Shown: positions 11,101-23,296, counted from the first letter of the stretch. The stretch is 64,000 nt of DNA from Kondoa malvinella (GCA_039545315.1 BCIM01000004.1:1213872-1277871), one strand, 5' to 3'. A program made the numbers and translations. Notes: generated from the letters alone by a model not told the origin.

Positions 11101-12963
11101 TCTCTTGCCTCTCATACCCAACAAATGGCTCCTTGCCGCTGGCTTCGGTTGCTGTGTTGTTGTTGGCATCACAACACCTATGTTTTCTTTCTTACTCTCG
11201 CAAATGCTCGCAACACTCGGTACCGGCGCTGGTCAAGACGTGATGGTCCGCACAGCTCTTTTGATCCTGCTCGTGGCAGTAGTCGAAGGCTTTGCCTTTT
11301 GGCTTCGATATACTTTGCTACAATGGTCGGCCATGGGCTGGGTCAATCACATCCGACACACGTCCTACCTGAAGATGATGTCCCAAGACAAGAAGTTCTA
11401 CGACGAGACTCAAAACAGTCCTTTCAATCTGGCAAACATCTGTGTCAAGGATGTCGAAGATGCTCGGAACATCGTGGGCATGATTGCTGGACAAGTTGTC
11501 ATTGTTGCGGTTCTTGTCTCAGTCGGTCTCACTTGGGCCTTGGTCGCTGGCTGGCAACTCAGTCTCATCGGAGCCGCCATCTTGCCTTTCTTGGTGCTGC
11601 TTACTGGATGGCAAGCAAAGCTTATTGCTGGCTTTGAGTTCGTGAACAAGCGAAGGAGAGAAGACATTGTCAATAGGTTCCACGCTGTGAGTATTTTGCT
11701 GACGGAAGCTTACAGATGACTGACGGATATTTTCCAGGTCGCCTCGAACATCAAAGCTATCCGTGCAATGTCGCTCGAAGGTGTCTTTGTCAATCAATTC
11801 GAAACGGCCCTTGAGCTGTCGCACAAGTCTCACATAAGGCAAGCGTTATGGAGCGGTGCTGCTGCTAGTGCTTCGTCCGCTGGAGGGGTCATGGCACAAG
11901 GTCAGTATAGGTGGATCCTTCTTGAGATCCGGCTGACTGTCTGTTTTAGCCATCATGTTCTTGGCAGGTGCCTTCTTCATCCGCAACGGCCTATACACCT
12001 TCCAGCAGATGCTGCAGGTCTTCACCCTCATTGCCTTTACCGTCAGTTTTGCGGCTACAATCATGGGCTACGTACCAGCGGGGACACGATCGGCCGCAGC
12101 TGCATGCGACCTACAAAGGCTCTATGACCTGTCAGAAGAAACGCAAGAAGCTGAGGGACGCATGACCTACCCCATCAAAGGCGCTATTACTTTCGACAAT
12201 GTAACATTCACCTACCCATCGAGGCCGACGGCTTCTGTTTTGAACAAGATGTCATTCAAAGTCGGAGTAGGAGAATGTGTGGCTATCGTTGGGTAAGCGC
12301 TTTGCCTCAGTCAATGTGCTCTCTTTCTGAACATACTATAGTGCTTCCGGTTCTGGTAAATCTACTATTACAGCATTGATGCAGCGCCTTTATGAGCCCA
12401 ATTCTGGTCAAATCCTGCTCGACGGTCGCGCATTACAACGCACGGATGTCCACTATCTTCGAGATCACATTGCGGTCGTCAGTCAGCACCCAGCTCTGTT
12501 CGACATGTCAGTACACGAGAACATTGCATACGGCACTGAAGCTTCGAAGGAAGACGTTCAAGATGCTGCCCGTCTAGCAAGTGCCCACGAATTCATCCTT
12601 CAGCTACCGCATGGCTACGAAACCAATCTCGGAGAAAATGCTGGCCTTGTGTCCGGTGGTCAAGCTCAGCGCATTGCCATTGCCCGTGCTATCCTACGCC
12701 AACGAGAAGTGCTCATCCTCGATGAATGTACATCGGCTTTGGACCCGGAGAACCAAGCAATCGTCATGTCTACTATCGCCAATGTCAAGAACGGAAGAAC
12801 GACGCTCATCGTTACGCACAAGCTCGACCTCATGCGGATGTGCGATCGATTGCTGGTCGTTGAGGCGGGAGAGATTGTGGAAAGCGGGACATATGAAGAA
12901 CTGCGGCTCAGGCCTGGAGGTGTCTTTGCCAAGTTGGCTTCAGCCGGAGAATGGGCTGCTTGA
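8200..12963 (+). CDS. ABC-B full transporter, probable a-factor pheromone exporter (STE6-like)
   Basis: Six exons (8200-8951, 9001-10292, 10344-11686, 11738-11900, 11950-12292, 12342-12963) encode about 1504 residues arranged TMD1-NBD1-TMD2-NBD2. NBD1 has Walker A GQSGSGKST, signature LSGGQRQR and Walker B VLILDEATS; NBD2 has GASGSGKST, VSGGQAQR and VLILDECTS. The second Walker A and the first Walker B are each split by an intron. A long acidic, Ser-rich linker (EDEEDEEPID, then many RRQS/RRKS sites) joins the halves. Overall architecture, divergent N-terminal extension and linker resemble basidiomycete STE6, which exports farnesylated mating peptide, but a general MDR1-type drug exporter cannot be excluded. 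Both ATPase sites look intact. The start at 8200 is the first in-frame ATG; M at 8407 is an alternative. Confidence 0.85.
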
Positions 12964-13161
12964 TCAGGACCGGGCTAATTCTGTAGCAGAACATCATTGT
13001 AGCAGCGTGTCGATATTGTGTAATTGTATATACGCATTTGCTCCTCTCACAGAGGCTATGGCATGACCATTCACATTCTAGTATCAACATTGAAGGTATC
13101 TATAGTGATGGTAATACCACAAAGACGACATATACAACAAAGAGCATTTCTAGAATGCTCT

Positions 13162-15785
13162 TCAAGAAACGACACATTCGTCCTTCTTCAGCTGGGTCGA
13201 TTGGATGCCCATTTCTATATAAAGACTGATCAGTAGATTTCACGAGAAGGACCATCCGAGGCTTACCGGCAAATGTGGCAGGACTGAGACAGAGCATGAT
13301 TAATAAGAAATCTCGACATGAAAGCAAGTGAACGAACCCTTTCTTGGGTGCAGCTACTTGAACTGGAGCCGCAGAGACCACAGGCTGGCTTTGTGGAGGT
13401 GGTGCCGAATCGGACAGAGTATACCGCTTGTTGGGCGTGGCTTTTGGCGGCGAAGGAGTTGGCATGGACATTTTGGCAGCCTTTTCGACCCGCTTCATAG
13501 TTTGTTTGCGGGCCATCTCTTGAGCACCAGAGCCTTGCTGATTGATTGGTGGCCGACCAACACCGGATGCGACGCGACTGTCGGTGTCTGATTTGAGCTG
13601 AGCTTGAGTCCGTTTGCTGGAAGCCAAGCATCAGTCACTTGGAGGCTTGAAAGGTGAAGGTTAACAAACCGAACTAGAAGCGCTGCCTGAGCTTCATGCT
13701 CATTCCTAGACATTGGCTTCGCGCCTGCCTCTAAAGTATCAAGACGTCCTCGAGCGTCCTCATTGCCTTGAGCGAGAGCCTGTTGTAAACTGTTAAGAAT
13801 AAACTCTCGCTTAGCTGTGGCAAACTTGCCTTTGAGTACCACTTCTTGGCCGCCTCGATGTCCTTTCGACAGCCAATGCCGAGTTCGAGATAGTAGCCCA
13901 AAGCAAACTCAGCGGTCGCAAGTCCTTTGCGTGCTGCCTTGTCGGCAAAGGTGAATGCCAGATCCTCATTCGCGCTGAAGCAGCCTTCTGCTCCGCATAA
14001 GAACCACTTTGACAGTGCCATGTCAGCTTCCGAATCTCCTTGTTGACTTGCAAGACTGTAATATTGTCTGCAAAGGCGAGTTAGTGATCCTTCATGACTA
14101 ACACACAAGGACGCTTACACCGAAACGAAAGGATCGAAGGGACAACCAAGCTGCGCAAATTCGGCTGCACTACCCATCTTGAGCAAAGCAGGCGCGTGAT
14201 TCAGCCAAGCAGCCTTTTTCATGCATCGACCAGCTTCAGGTATGTCGCGAGGAAGAGCAGATGCTGGGACTGAAGGTGCCTCGAATTCGCCTGCAAGAAT
14301 CATGCCCCCTGTGCGATGCATCAAGTCAGAGAGATCATCTCAATATTATGATCACGACGTACAGACATATAGCGGAGCAGCTGTATCAGGATCCGCAACT
14401 TGCTCAGCTATCATTGCTGATGTATGTAGATAGTCCAAGCCAGTCCGGACGTCTGGTACTAGATCCAGTTGACCAAGTAAATAAGCCATTCCCATCCGCT
14501 GTATTTCCGCATGAGCGCGCGGACTGACGCAATGAATGATGGTACCTCACGTATGTGCTGGTCACATCACCCAATCCTATTCCTTTCGCATAAGCATCTC
14601 TAGCTCTTTCTATATCGTTGAAATGTTCGTATTCCTTGCCAATGCGATACCAAGCCGGCGCATATTCAGCATTCGCAGCTGCTTCGAAATCTCTAAAGGC
14701 AGTCTTTGGGTTCTTGGCAATGATCGTAGGAAAAGTGCCTTGCATGGCGAGATGAGCTCGCCAGAACAGCGCTTCTGGCACAGGCGGCATAGAAGATGAA
14801 TGTGTCAAAACCAGCTTGACGGCTTCGTCGACCCATGCGACCCATTGAGGGTCTGAGATGGAAGTGCCGCCTGACTGATTGCGTTCGAGGTACTTGAAGA
14901 CTTCTTTTGCCCACCGAACTTTCTTAGCTGGGTCATTTGCAGCCTCTCGCATAATAGCTAAATCGTCGGCCTTGGGTAAGGACATGGCCAATTTGGCACT
15001 AGGTGAGTTGCCAGGAGTGCTGGAGCGCCTGTCGTTTGTTGTATCTGAAAGCTGTCTCATGTGAGACGGAACTGGAGAAGCTGTGGATAGGCGATGTGAT
15101 GGTTGATTGAGGGACTGGGTTGAGGTAGAAGCTGACAAAGAATTGAAGTTGGGTGAAGGGGCAGCTGCTGAGGTGGAAGCCGCTCTGCGACCATAGCTTG
15201 CAGAGGAATATCGGCCAGAGTTTTGATCGACTGGGCCATTGACAGACAGGCGACCGAAAGAGTCTACTGCCGAGGCCATGCGCGGTGGTGGACGAGCTGC
15301 TCCTTCGGGAGGCATATTGGTATAGCCAGAGTGAGGTGGAGGTGCTGGCGAATAGACAGACTGGCGAGCGTAAGGTGGTCCGTTCGCAGGATAATATGGA
15401 GCCGCTTGTTGAGGGAGGTTAGGATTCCCGTAGCCAGGATTTGAGCCGTTCGTGTAGCTCGAAGCGGAAGAGTAGACACTAGGAGAGCCAGGAATTGGAC
15501 CTTGGTAGGGCCCAACAGAGTTGATCTCTGATGCCTGAGATTCCAAGTTTCCAGCTGGAATGTGGGTCGGTAAATGTTGCGGCCTTGGTGATAAGACTGC
15601 AGGATTCAATCTAACAGACAAGAAGAGCAGAAATCAACAATCAATCGAAGTGCAGGGGGGGACAGGGTCGCATACTGCTGCTGCCTTTGCAATTCTGCCT
15701 CTCTCGCTAGAGCTCCGTCAGGCAGAGGCGGCAGGACAGGTCTCCCATACACTTGGTGCTGCTGCTGAGCTGAAAATGGCTGCAT
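13162..15785 (-). CDS. Sel1-repeat chitin synthase III activator (Skt5/Chs4-like)
   Basis: Nine exons (15785-15676, 15610-14551, 14498-14363, 14308-14119, 14067-13830, 13779-13670, 13616-13338, 13283-13267, 13214-13162) encode 730 residues. The first half is a Ser/Pro/Gln-rich disordered region. From about residue 200 come tandem Sel1 repeats (APAWYRIGKEYEHF, ALFWRAHLAMQGTFP, AEFALGYYLELGIGC, AAKKWYSKALAQGN). A basic segment (ARKQTMKRVEKAAKM) and a C-terminal CAAX box CVVS follow, as expected for a prenylated Skt5 that recruits chitin synthase to the bud neck. The intron at 13780-13829 uses a GC donor (GCAAGT); with it the Sel1 motif WYSKALAQGN is restored. The donor at 13332-13337 is GTTCGT. 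The exon at 13267-13283 is 17 nt. Confidence 0.88.
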
Positions 15786-16551
15786 GAAGTTAAAACTCCT
15801 CTTTCACTCAAGACAGCTATAAAGATCTCTAGCTGGTGACTGGACCGCGTACTTGTTGCTTCTGACAACGACTTGAAGCTTGCATCTATGCTCGTCTGCA
15901 CGAGCGGCCGGTGTCCTCGAACTCGCTATACCCTACATGACGTCGTTTGGTGCTCAGCGAGAGGTAGCCTGCTAGCTGCACATTTGATACCCTACTATTC
16001 GGCCTTGCAAGCGTCTGTGCAAAGGTTACAGAACCGTCAAGTCCAAGATATCCACGTTCCCAGCAATCTTTCAGCTTGACCTGTACCTTTACAGACGCGT
16101 GAGTCCTCTGCAATCTGCTGAACGGCAGCAAATCCCAATATAGAAGCATTCACAATCGGCCCAAATGCACGTATCAACGAGGATCTCGCCAACATATTCC
16201 GCGACTGATCAACTTTGAAAATCGAGGCATGCATACTTGCGTCACCTACAGTTTCATAACCGCCGTCGCCTGGTCCTTGTATACTCTGGAGCATACTGTA
16301 GAGGTGCTGCAGTCAGATCCGGGCTTCGCGATCAGGAGACGATCACCCAGTAGCTCTGCTTTGTCCTCCACAAAGTCCACAAGCGCTCTAGATCTGCTAA
16401 GCATGCATTTGGGCATCCGCAAAGATCTACAATGTCTTTGCTCTAAGCTTATTTACCCTTATGCTCAAGACGTGCGTCCCTGAAAGCAATGTCCGCACTT
16501 GGTAATTTCTAGACAGGACAGGACAGGCACCTTCAGGACGGTGCCAATTGG
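15786..16551. other. Gene-poor stretch with weak minus-strand coding signal
   Basis: 766 bp between SKT5 and the next plus-strand gene. A minus-strand frame around 16404-16037 reads MPKCMLSRSRALVDFVEDK and later NASILGFAAVQQIAEDS, with possible GTAGGT/CAG junctions, but I could not close a gene model or recognise a family. A small uncharacterised minus-strand gene is possible; otherwise the stretch is promoter and spacer. Confidence 0.3.
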
Positions 16552-18065
16552 ATGACCAATCTGCCCACGCTATTGATTTGCGATCATATTGGCCTGCTCG
16601 TCTTCTTTACTCTTACCGGATGAGACTTGTTCACCTTCGCAATGGAAATAAGAAAAACGGGCGGAGCCAAGATAGCGGAATGCCTGATCTACATATCTTC
16701 GCTTGTCATCTTGAGCGCCATCCTTGGATCAAAAAACAGACAGCTGAAAGAGCTGTTGATTTCGCGAGAAAAGTGGAGTTGGCAGCGGTTGTGTCAGATT
16801 GAGATTCTGGCTTGCTTTATCTTCTCGTGAGTCTCGCATGTATAGCAAGCAATGCACGTTAGCTAAAACCGGTCTACAGGTGGGCCTTTGTTGCGCTATC
16901 CACCTTTATTCAGTACGGGATCAAGGCAAAGGTCGTCGCTGTAAGTCTGTATTCTGACATCCGAAATTTTAGCTGACCGGCGTACCAGCATCCCAATGCT
17001 GCAATCATCACTGTCTTGCTGCTTCTAGTTTTGTCAAGAGTAAGCTGCTCATCAAAGCCATGTAGTGAACAGGACTGAATTCCTTGCGCGCATAGTTATT
17101 TTCGCTCCTCTTCCTGCTAGAGTGCGTCTACATCGTCCGCAATACCTTGGAGCGCAAGTCGACAAGGCCCTGGATTGCTGGTTCCTGCATCCTCTTCTTT
17201 GGCATCCCGATCACCTGTCTCCTGCTGGTCAGCAAGAAGGTTCAATGTGATACGCTGGTTGCATGCAGCGTGGGCATTGCTAATTGGGCTAGTCCGTCGA
17301 GTGTGTTTGGGAAAGCAACGCGATCTAACAGCAGACACACAGGCATACCGGCTCTACTTTGGTACATTGGCTGCAGCGTCTATCTCGCTATCGCCTTTGT
17401 CACACCTCTCCTGCGGTCACAATTCAAGGAGTCACCACTGCGCAAGCACGCTTTCAGGACCATTGTATGCACGACGAGCGCTGCGCTCTGGACTATCTGT
17501 TCTGCCATCAGCCTGATCATCGTCCGGACGGTACCTCCGTGGATGTTGCTTTCAATCTGCTCAGCGGACCTCACAATGACCGCCATGTGCTTCTCAAGCA
17601 TCTTCAACATCAAACATCCGTCCACAAGTCACTCTGGTAGCGTACAACCTGGAATGCTATGGGCGACAAAGAGCTCTCCTACAGATCTGTCGCGACAATG
17701 GAGTCCACCAAGCCTAGGCTACCACTACAAGTCGTCCCCACGACCAACACAGCAGCAAAGTCCCCTTAATCAGAGAGAGGCAACGTCGTGGCGACCCATC
17801 TTCAATCGACGTAGAGCAAGCGAAGGTGCATCAGTATCGACATCGCCAGCTCTTCAGATGGGTTTCTTCCCGACCACAACATGTGATGGAAAAGTTGTCT
17901 CTTTTGATGTGAGCACTTGCGCACCAGTTCTGTGACCTGACTCATCGTTCTTTCAAACAGCATGCCAACTCGGCACTTTCGCCGGTAGAAGAGAGAGAAG
18001 ATTCATTGAGTTTGTTTGAAGAAGGGCTAGGTGCTGGTCATCCAAAAGGTCGCATAGTCTTATGA
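16552..18065 (+). CDS. Multi-pass membrane protein, possibly broken by an in-frame TGA
   Basis: Exons 16552-16826, 16880-16940, 16989-17039, 17096-17908 and 17961-18065. From ATG 16642 the model gives 404 residues. The upstream frame from ATG 16552 (MTNLPTLLICDHIGLLVFFT) reads like the first membrane helix but meets TGA at 16621-16623, after which the same frame continues (DLFTFAMEIRKTGGAKIAE). At least six more helices follow (AECLIYISSLVILSAIL, ILACFIFSWAFVALSTFI, AAIITVLLLLVLSRLFSLLF, IAGSCILFFGIPITCLLLVS, ALLWYIGCSVYLAIAFVTP, and two in residues about 230-290), then a Ser/Pro-rich cytoplasmic tail. It looks like a basidiomycete multi-TM protein of unknown function. Either translation starts at 16642 without helix 1, or the gene carries a nonsense change or sequencing error. 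Confidence 0.62.
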
Positions 18066-18110
18066 TCAGAGCATGTTGTACAGCATTAGCATTAATTTAT
18101 TTGCACAGAA

Positions 18111-18957
18111 TCAATCCCGATATCTTCTAGGCGAAGGTGATCTTGATCTGCGTCTTTCCCTCTTGTCATGTTCATACGAAGGCTCCCTTCTTCGCTTATC
18201 GTTCGACTCTCTTCTGGCACGCGGAGAGCGATCATCTCTTCTCCTGCCATCGCGGTCTAGAGGTTCCTCAGACCTATGCCTAGATCTGCTCCTGTCCCGT
18301 CTCTCATGCTTCGCAGCCCGCTTAGCGTCCTTGTCTTTCCGCCTTTCATCCTTCTTTGTTCGCTTTTCTTCCTTTTCCATGTGTTTCAAAGCTTTCCTCT
18401 CTGCCTTTGCCTGAATGCGCGCTTCTTCCATGGCTGCTTGTTCTTCTTCGGTGAGCGGTGGTGGTGTAGGTTCTCTAGGAGCAGGTGCGAAACCTCTGTT
18501 ATGACTTGTCAGTGGTTGACTCTGATATCTAGCCAAAGGCAGACGAACAGGGCAAGTGATAGAGCATCTTCTTCCGCTTGTCTGATCTTCTTGATCTCGT
18601 ACAAACGCTGCTCTTCACCCGTTCGATTGTCCTTGTTGTACCAATGGATGTCCTTGTTCTTCTGCCATCGCCCAACGGGAGCCTGTTGAACGAGATGAGA
18701 TTTCCAGCTGAAAGGACAAGCCGGAGCAGAGACGCACGTTGATAGAATGCCCTAGATAATTCTCTCGTTGCGCATCCTGTCATTGGCGGAATATGAGAGT
18801 CTATTCGGGCAAGCAGTAACCATTCGCCAAACGAACCCCAGCGACGTCTGTCCATTTGAACTGTCAAACAGCGTCAGTACAACTTTAGTCAAGCTTCGAG
18901 AAGACTCGCCTCAGCAGCACCTCCTCTTGTAAGTCTCTCAGGTCCAGAGTCAGGCAT
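18111..18957 (-). CDS. MMTAG2/C1orf35-like basic RS-rich protein
   Basis: Five exons (18957-18910, 18860-18837, 18776-18738, 18682-18549, 18495-18111) encode 209 residues. The N-terminal block RLTRGGAAEFKWTDV, RENYLGHSINAPVGRWQKN, HWYNKDNR and a run of acidic helix ending in ALSLALGF matches the conserved domain of human multiple myeloma tumour-associated protein 2. The rest is KK/RR-rich and ends in RS repeats (RRRSRSPSPRRYRD), suggesting a nuclear, splicing-linked protein; function is not established. The first intron (18861-18909) begins GCGAGT, and a GC donor is needed to keep AAE-FKWTDV in frame. Two other donors are GTTCGT (18831-18836, 18543-18548). Confidence 0.8.
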
Positions 18958-19128
18958 CTTCAAAATGGTTGACTGTGGTCAAGACTACTTGGTTCGCTCT
19001 TCGCAGTTCCGATCAACAATAGCGCAATGGAGATGGTGAAGGCAAACGATATCCTATGCAATTTGATCTCTATGATAGGGCTAGGGTTATGAAATATCGA
19101 ATAAATGTCCATTGTGTGCTCATCCCAA

Positions 19129-21079
19129 TCAAGCCATCACAAAGAAGCCAACAATTGCTGCCAAACCAAAAGCACTGGAAGCAACAATCTTGCTGGCCGA
19201 GCTGCCAGCGTCTACAGAGCTTGATGGACGGGCTGCTGCTGCTGCTCGGTTGCCAGAAGGAGCCGCACTACCAGAGGGAACGGCTGATTCGTTTGACATT
19301 ACTGCTGAAGAAGCGGCAGCTGGTTCGGCGCTTGACAGCTCGGTGAAGAGAGCCTCAGAACTAAACGAGGAGCATTGCGATGTGGCAGGGATTTCGGCAG
19401 TGTATGGAATACTGAGTGGTAATGAAGTCAGAACCAGACCACAGTGGACTGGAGGCGAGCGCTCACGTTTGAATAGCACCTAGCGACTCAGGAGGCTGAG
19501 TGTAAGTTTGCGTGCGGCCATCTTGAACGAAGACACCGGGAGGCATCTGGTTGTCGCCCATGCATGACTGGAACGTGCCGTTGATGGACGCGTAGTCAGC
19601 TGGTGCGTTGTATGCGCAACCGATGCGATCGTAGCTAAGATTCGAGGACCAAATTCAGTTCAAAGTAAAAGGTCGAGGCAAGACAGCAAAACCCACATGT
19701 GTTGGCATAGAGAAGGTCCGTCTGTACTTTCTGGGTCGCATACCTTCAAGCAGAAGACTCCACCACCAATGAACTAAGAGAAGAGTCAGGCTTGGGTGAA
19801 GAAATACAGAAAACCGACAAACATAGTCTGTGAACGCAGAAAGCTTGGCATCAGCGACCCTAACTCATGCCTTGAAGGATACAACGTACGCCATTCATGT
19901 GCCTGGATGGCAGAATCAAGCGTCAGAGTGAAGCAAAGGCAAGAAAAGGTCAACATACTTGTTTGTAAGCGCTTGATGGACCTGCTCCGAAAGCGGAAGA
20001 GTAAAACAGCGATCCCAGTGGGTCTGTGAAGAGTTTCGTAAGCACTTGACGCGCTACCAGCTGTCAAAGACTTACTTCCGCGCATATCCTAGAAGGAACC
20101 GACAGAAGCTAAGGATGGATCGAGCAAGAGTCGACAGACGACGTACAGCTCCGTGTGGGTCTGTATAGACATTTTGATCAGCCTTTGTGCCGCTGAGCTC
20201 AGCAAGCAGACTCACCTTCCTCTCCTCCAGAGTCCGTGGCTTGAATCTTCAAGGCAGTCTGGTCAATCATGCCAATAACTTCGACGTAGTCAGGCGTCTT
20301 GATGTATTGGATACCTTGAATGGCACCAGCTGGAATAGTTCTAGCACCGTGGCGAGGGGTAGTGCAGTACGCGACCATCTCGCCTTCGATGTTGGCAACT
20401 TCTTCATTCTCTTCCGAGCCAGTAGCGGCGGATCCTACGCCGAGTATCAGCTTGAGGCGGCACACTAAAAGAAGGTTAAAATACCCCAAAGGCAGAAGCT
20501 ATATATTGTTATCAGCAAAAAACAACACGGTTCTAGCATGAATGCTCACTCTTCGGCACTGTTGAGGAAAGCAGTCTGACACATAGAGTCTGGGCCTGCA
20601 GTAGTAGAGTTGCAGATGTTGTCTAGCCACAACACTGCCTAAGCAATAGTTCGAACCGAAGTAACATCATGCTCACAGCCCTATACAAAGCATATCAGCG
20701 ACAGGCCGCCGTATATACAGCAACAATAGCACTTACCTGCTGGGTACCACGAGGTCCGTCGCCAGAGTCGGCGCGGTATGGGAGGTCTATTCTTTATGCA
20801 TCAGACGTCGGACTTTGCCCAGATCAAGCCCAGACGCACATGGGTAGTCAAAGACTTTCTTGAACAAGGGCAGCTATACAATTTGAACATGAGCACGGAC
20901 AATTCCAACTGACATAGTTATAAATAACTCACCTCTGCTCCAGTGTCTTCCGTGACAGTATAGGTGGCCGCAGCAGGTTCAGCACTTGGGCCAGTCATGA
21001 CATCGGCCGTGTAGACTTGAGCATTGGCTCCGAAAGCAAGCATTGATGCCGCGAGAAGGGCGACAGATGATTTTGCCAT
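19129..21079 (-). CDS. Secreted GPI-anchored macrophage-activating-glycoprotein-like wall protein
   Basis: Fifteen exons: 21079-20933, 20873-20840, 20786-20737, 20680-20677, 20622-20550, 20498-20485, 20434-20216, 20160-20147, 20088-20076, 20023-19959, 19902-19890, 19827-19823, 19773-19697, 19634-19467, 19411-19129; 392 residues, phase closing throughout. An N-terminal signal peptide (SVALLAASMLAFGANA), a Ser/Ala-rich C-terminus and a terminal hydrophobic helix (GLAAIVGFFVMA) mark a GPI-anchored surface protein. The core has family motifs as I recall them: GYNICNSTTAGPDSMCQT, DFCLWG, AYCTTPRHGARTIPAGAI, TPDYVEVIG, GEEDPHGADMRG and CQHIYDRIGCAYNAPADY, with paired cysteines. Exons of 4, 5, 13, 13, 14 and 14 nt are required. 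Role in the wall is unknown; homologues are induced or secreted in basidiomycetes. Confidence 0.8.
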
Positions 21080-21375
21080 TGTTGTAAGTATAAAAAGAGT
21101 GTGAGTGTATTGAAATATATGAAAGGACGGCCAAAGTATTGAAAAGTAGGTGGATGAGAACAAGAAGCGATTCTTGAAGTCAAGTCGACGGTGGTGAAGA
21201 AGGAAAGAAATTTCGACGCGCCAAAGCTGTTGCAAAGATGTCTATAAATAGAGTATATCGGGCGCGGCCAGCTCGGAGATCATAACATAACAGCAATCTC
21301 AAGTCAACAGCCTGAGCTGTGTTGTTGCTGTTTGACTATTGCAACTTGGCAGCCTGCATTGATATCCACAAACAA

Positions 21376-22799
21376 TCACCCGACCACTCTCGACAGCCGC
21401 TGGATTGAATTCAGAAGCGCGTCGCTGCTCTTGATGACCGCTTCGTATCTTGCATTCTTCAGATCAGGCCTTGACGTCTCGACAATGCCATTCACTCTGT
21501 CGATTGTGAAGTTGAGACGACCTTGTGCAATGAATTTCGCTAGATCACTAAACATGCCGTAATCCGAGATGAGCACTGAGCCCTAGTGCCAGAGAGAAGG
21601 ACTAGGAACGTACGCATCAAGCCATGCTTCCGAAACGCCAAACGCAGATGATAGAGAGGCCATGGTGACTGAACGATACGACTCGAGCAGCTGTGCATAC
21701 GCCTTGATGCGCATTTCTCGGACATAGTACCGCGTATGCTGAGCCAGAATGTGGGTAGTAGCCAGGTGGTGCTCTTCGACGTCAGCTGCAAACATTATCA
21801 AGGCTTAGCTTTTTAAAAATGCACAAGCATGGAGGGATAACCTACCCAGCGAGTGGAAGAACTTTGCATACTCGCAATTGTAGAGCGAGGTAGTAAAGTC
21901 TTTTAGGTGTGGGAGCTCTGGTAAGCTTTGTAGCACTTCCGGTGACTCAATAATCTATATGCACTTGCGGCTTAGCGCTGCTCCAAGAAAGACAGCAATG
22001 AAGCGCACCTTCTTCTTGAGATCCGGTCGGTCCAATGTAAGAACACCAGCGATGATGCAAAGGGCCACAAAGTCGATAAAGCTGATGCATTCTGTTGCGG
22101 TGAAAGTAGACAAAGTGTCCAAAAGCAGCTTGCCTCCCATTTTGAAGTTGCGGATGCTGAGCAGATGCAGACCCTCATACACCTTCAATCGATTTCTCCT
22201 GTCCCAGTCACCACCTGTCTCTGCCAATTCTTTACATTTCGCAATCTCGCTGGCTGCCAATCGAGCGTCAGAGTGAAAGAAAGCGACTCGAATGATGGAT
22301 AGTTGAAGATCAATCTTGCTTGCTAGACCGGCAGTCTTCTCATACGTGAGCCTGTAGGCTTCCAGAGCTTTCTCCTGGCGCGACAAGTTCAGCCAAGTGC
22401 ATGTCACATCCAATGTCGAGGTCATACCTTTTCTCCGATCTGCGCCAAGTAGATAGCTTTGGCCTTTAACGCTCCACTGTACTCTGTCTCGCCCAAATTC
22501 TCCTTGGCATCTACAATCTTGTCCTCGAGCGATTTGAGGTCTTGTTCGTTCTTGTCCTTCAACTCTTTGTTGAGGTCCGCCAGCGACTTGCCATCGACTG
22601 TTTGAGAGCCAGATAGGGTACACGAGCCAGTGCCACTGAGTAGCGAATCGAGGAAAGGGCCCATGGCATCTTTGGTGATGCCTTTGACCAAACTACTCAG
22701 AGTTTGGTCATGCGAGCTGGACAGAGAGGGCTGAGACAGAACCCAGGAGAGTTGAGTGAGCTTGAGCTCGGGAATAGGCTGCACTTCTTCGTCAGACAT
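21376..22799 (-). CDS. RPN7: 26S proteasome regulatory subunit Rpn7 (PSMD6)
   Basis: Five exons (22799-22428, 22374-22009, 21954-21846, 21785-21614, 21547-21376) give 396 residues, normal for Rpn7. The TPR-like central part ([51 protein letters not shown]) is followed by the PCI domain ([60 protein letters not shown]) and a winged-helix end ([36 protein letters not shown]). It is a scaffold subunit of the 19S lid. Nothing is missing; introns are 53-66 bp GT-AG. Confidence 0.93.
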
Positions 22800-23296
22800 G
22801 TTGGTTTTGGTTCAAGGAGTGCAAAGTGTGCGTGACGCGCAAGTGGTCGACTATGTCAAGTGTTGAAGATGACTGTCTATGCTTTACATACATGCTATTA
22901 TACAACTGCCCGTACATACTGTATCCTAGTATTGTGCGAAGCAGACTTATTGCGCCGCCTTTGCTGAAGACGAGGCTACATTTGCAGCATGATGGATTGC
23001 ATGACCGACGAGAGCATCATTACTGAAGTTTTGTATGCTGGAGCGAGGCAAACTGAAAATAGCAGCTGATCGAGGCCCTTGATGTATCGCTGAAACGCGA
23101 ATGTTCTGTACAAGTGAGAGCGGATGAGCTGAGAGAACCCCCATCCAAGCGATGGGAGCAACTTACTGATCATGTGCAATACATTGCTTCCAACTTGCTA
23201 CTGTTGCTGTTTGCTGAGCTTGCAGACTGACCATCAGGCGCAAGATCAGCATGATGGCCCACATACCCAGGATCTGACTCACATGCGAGGCAATGC
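22800..23296. other. Intergenic stretch with possible small minus-strand gene
   Basis: 497 bp between RPN7 and JAC1. A two-exon minus-strand frame (ATG near 23261, GTAAGT donor near 23166, acceptor near 23115) would encode a small hydrophobic protein beginning MWAIMLILRLMVSLQAQQ; an alternative frame ends NVASSSAKAAQ at 22947. I do not recognise either, and the stretch may simply be RPN7 promoter. Confidence 0.25.

Noticed and set aside
11083..11637. 184-codon ORF inside the ABC exporter in another frame.
   Set aside because: It overlaps the second membrane domain and has no homology-like features.
16489..16551. ATG at about 16489 as start of the multi-pass membrane protein, with a short intron.
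   Set aside because: The intron would be about 35 bp and the phases do not match the downstream frame.
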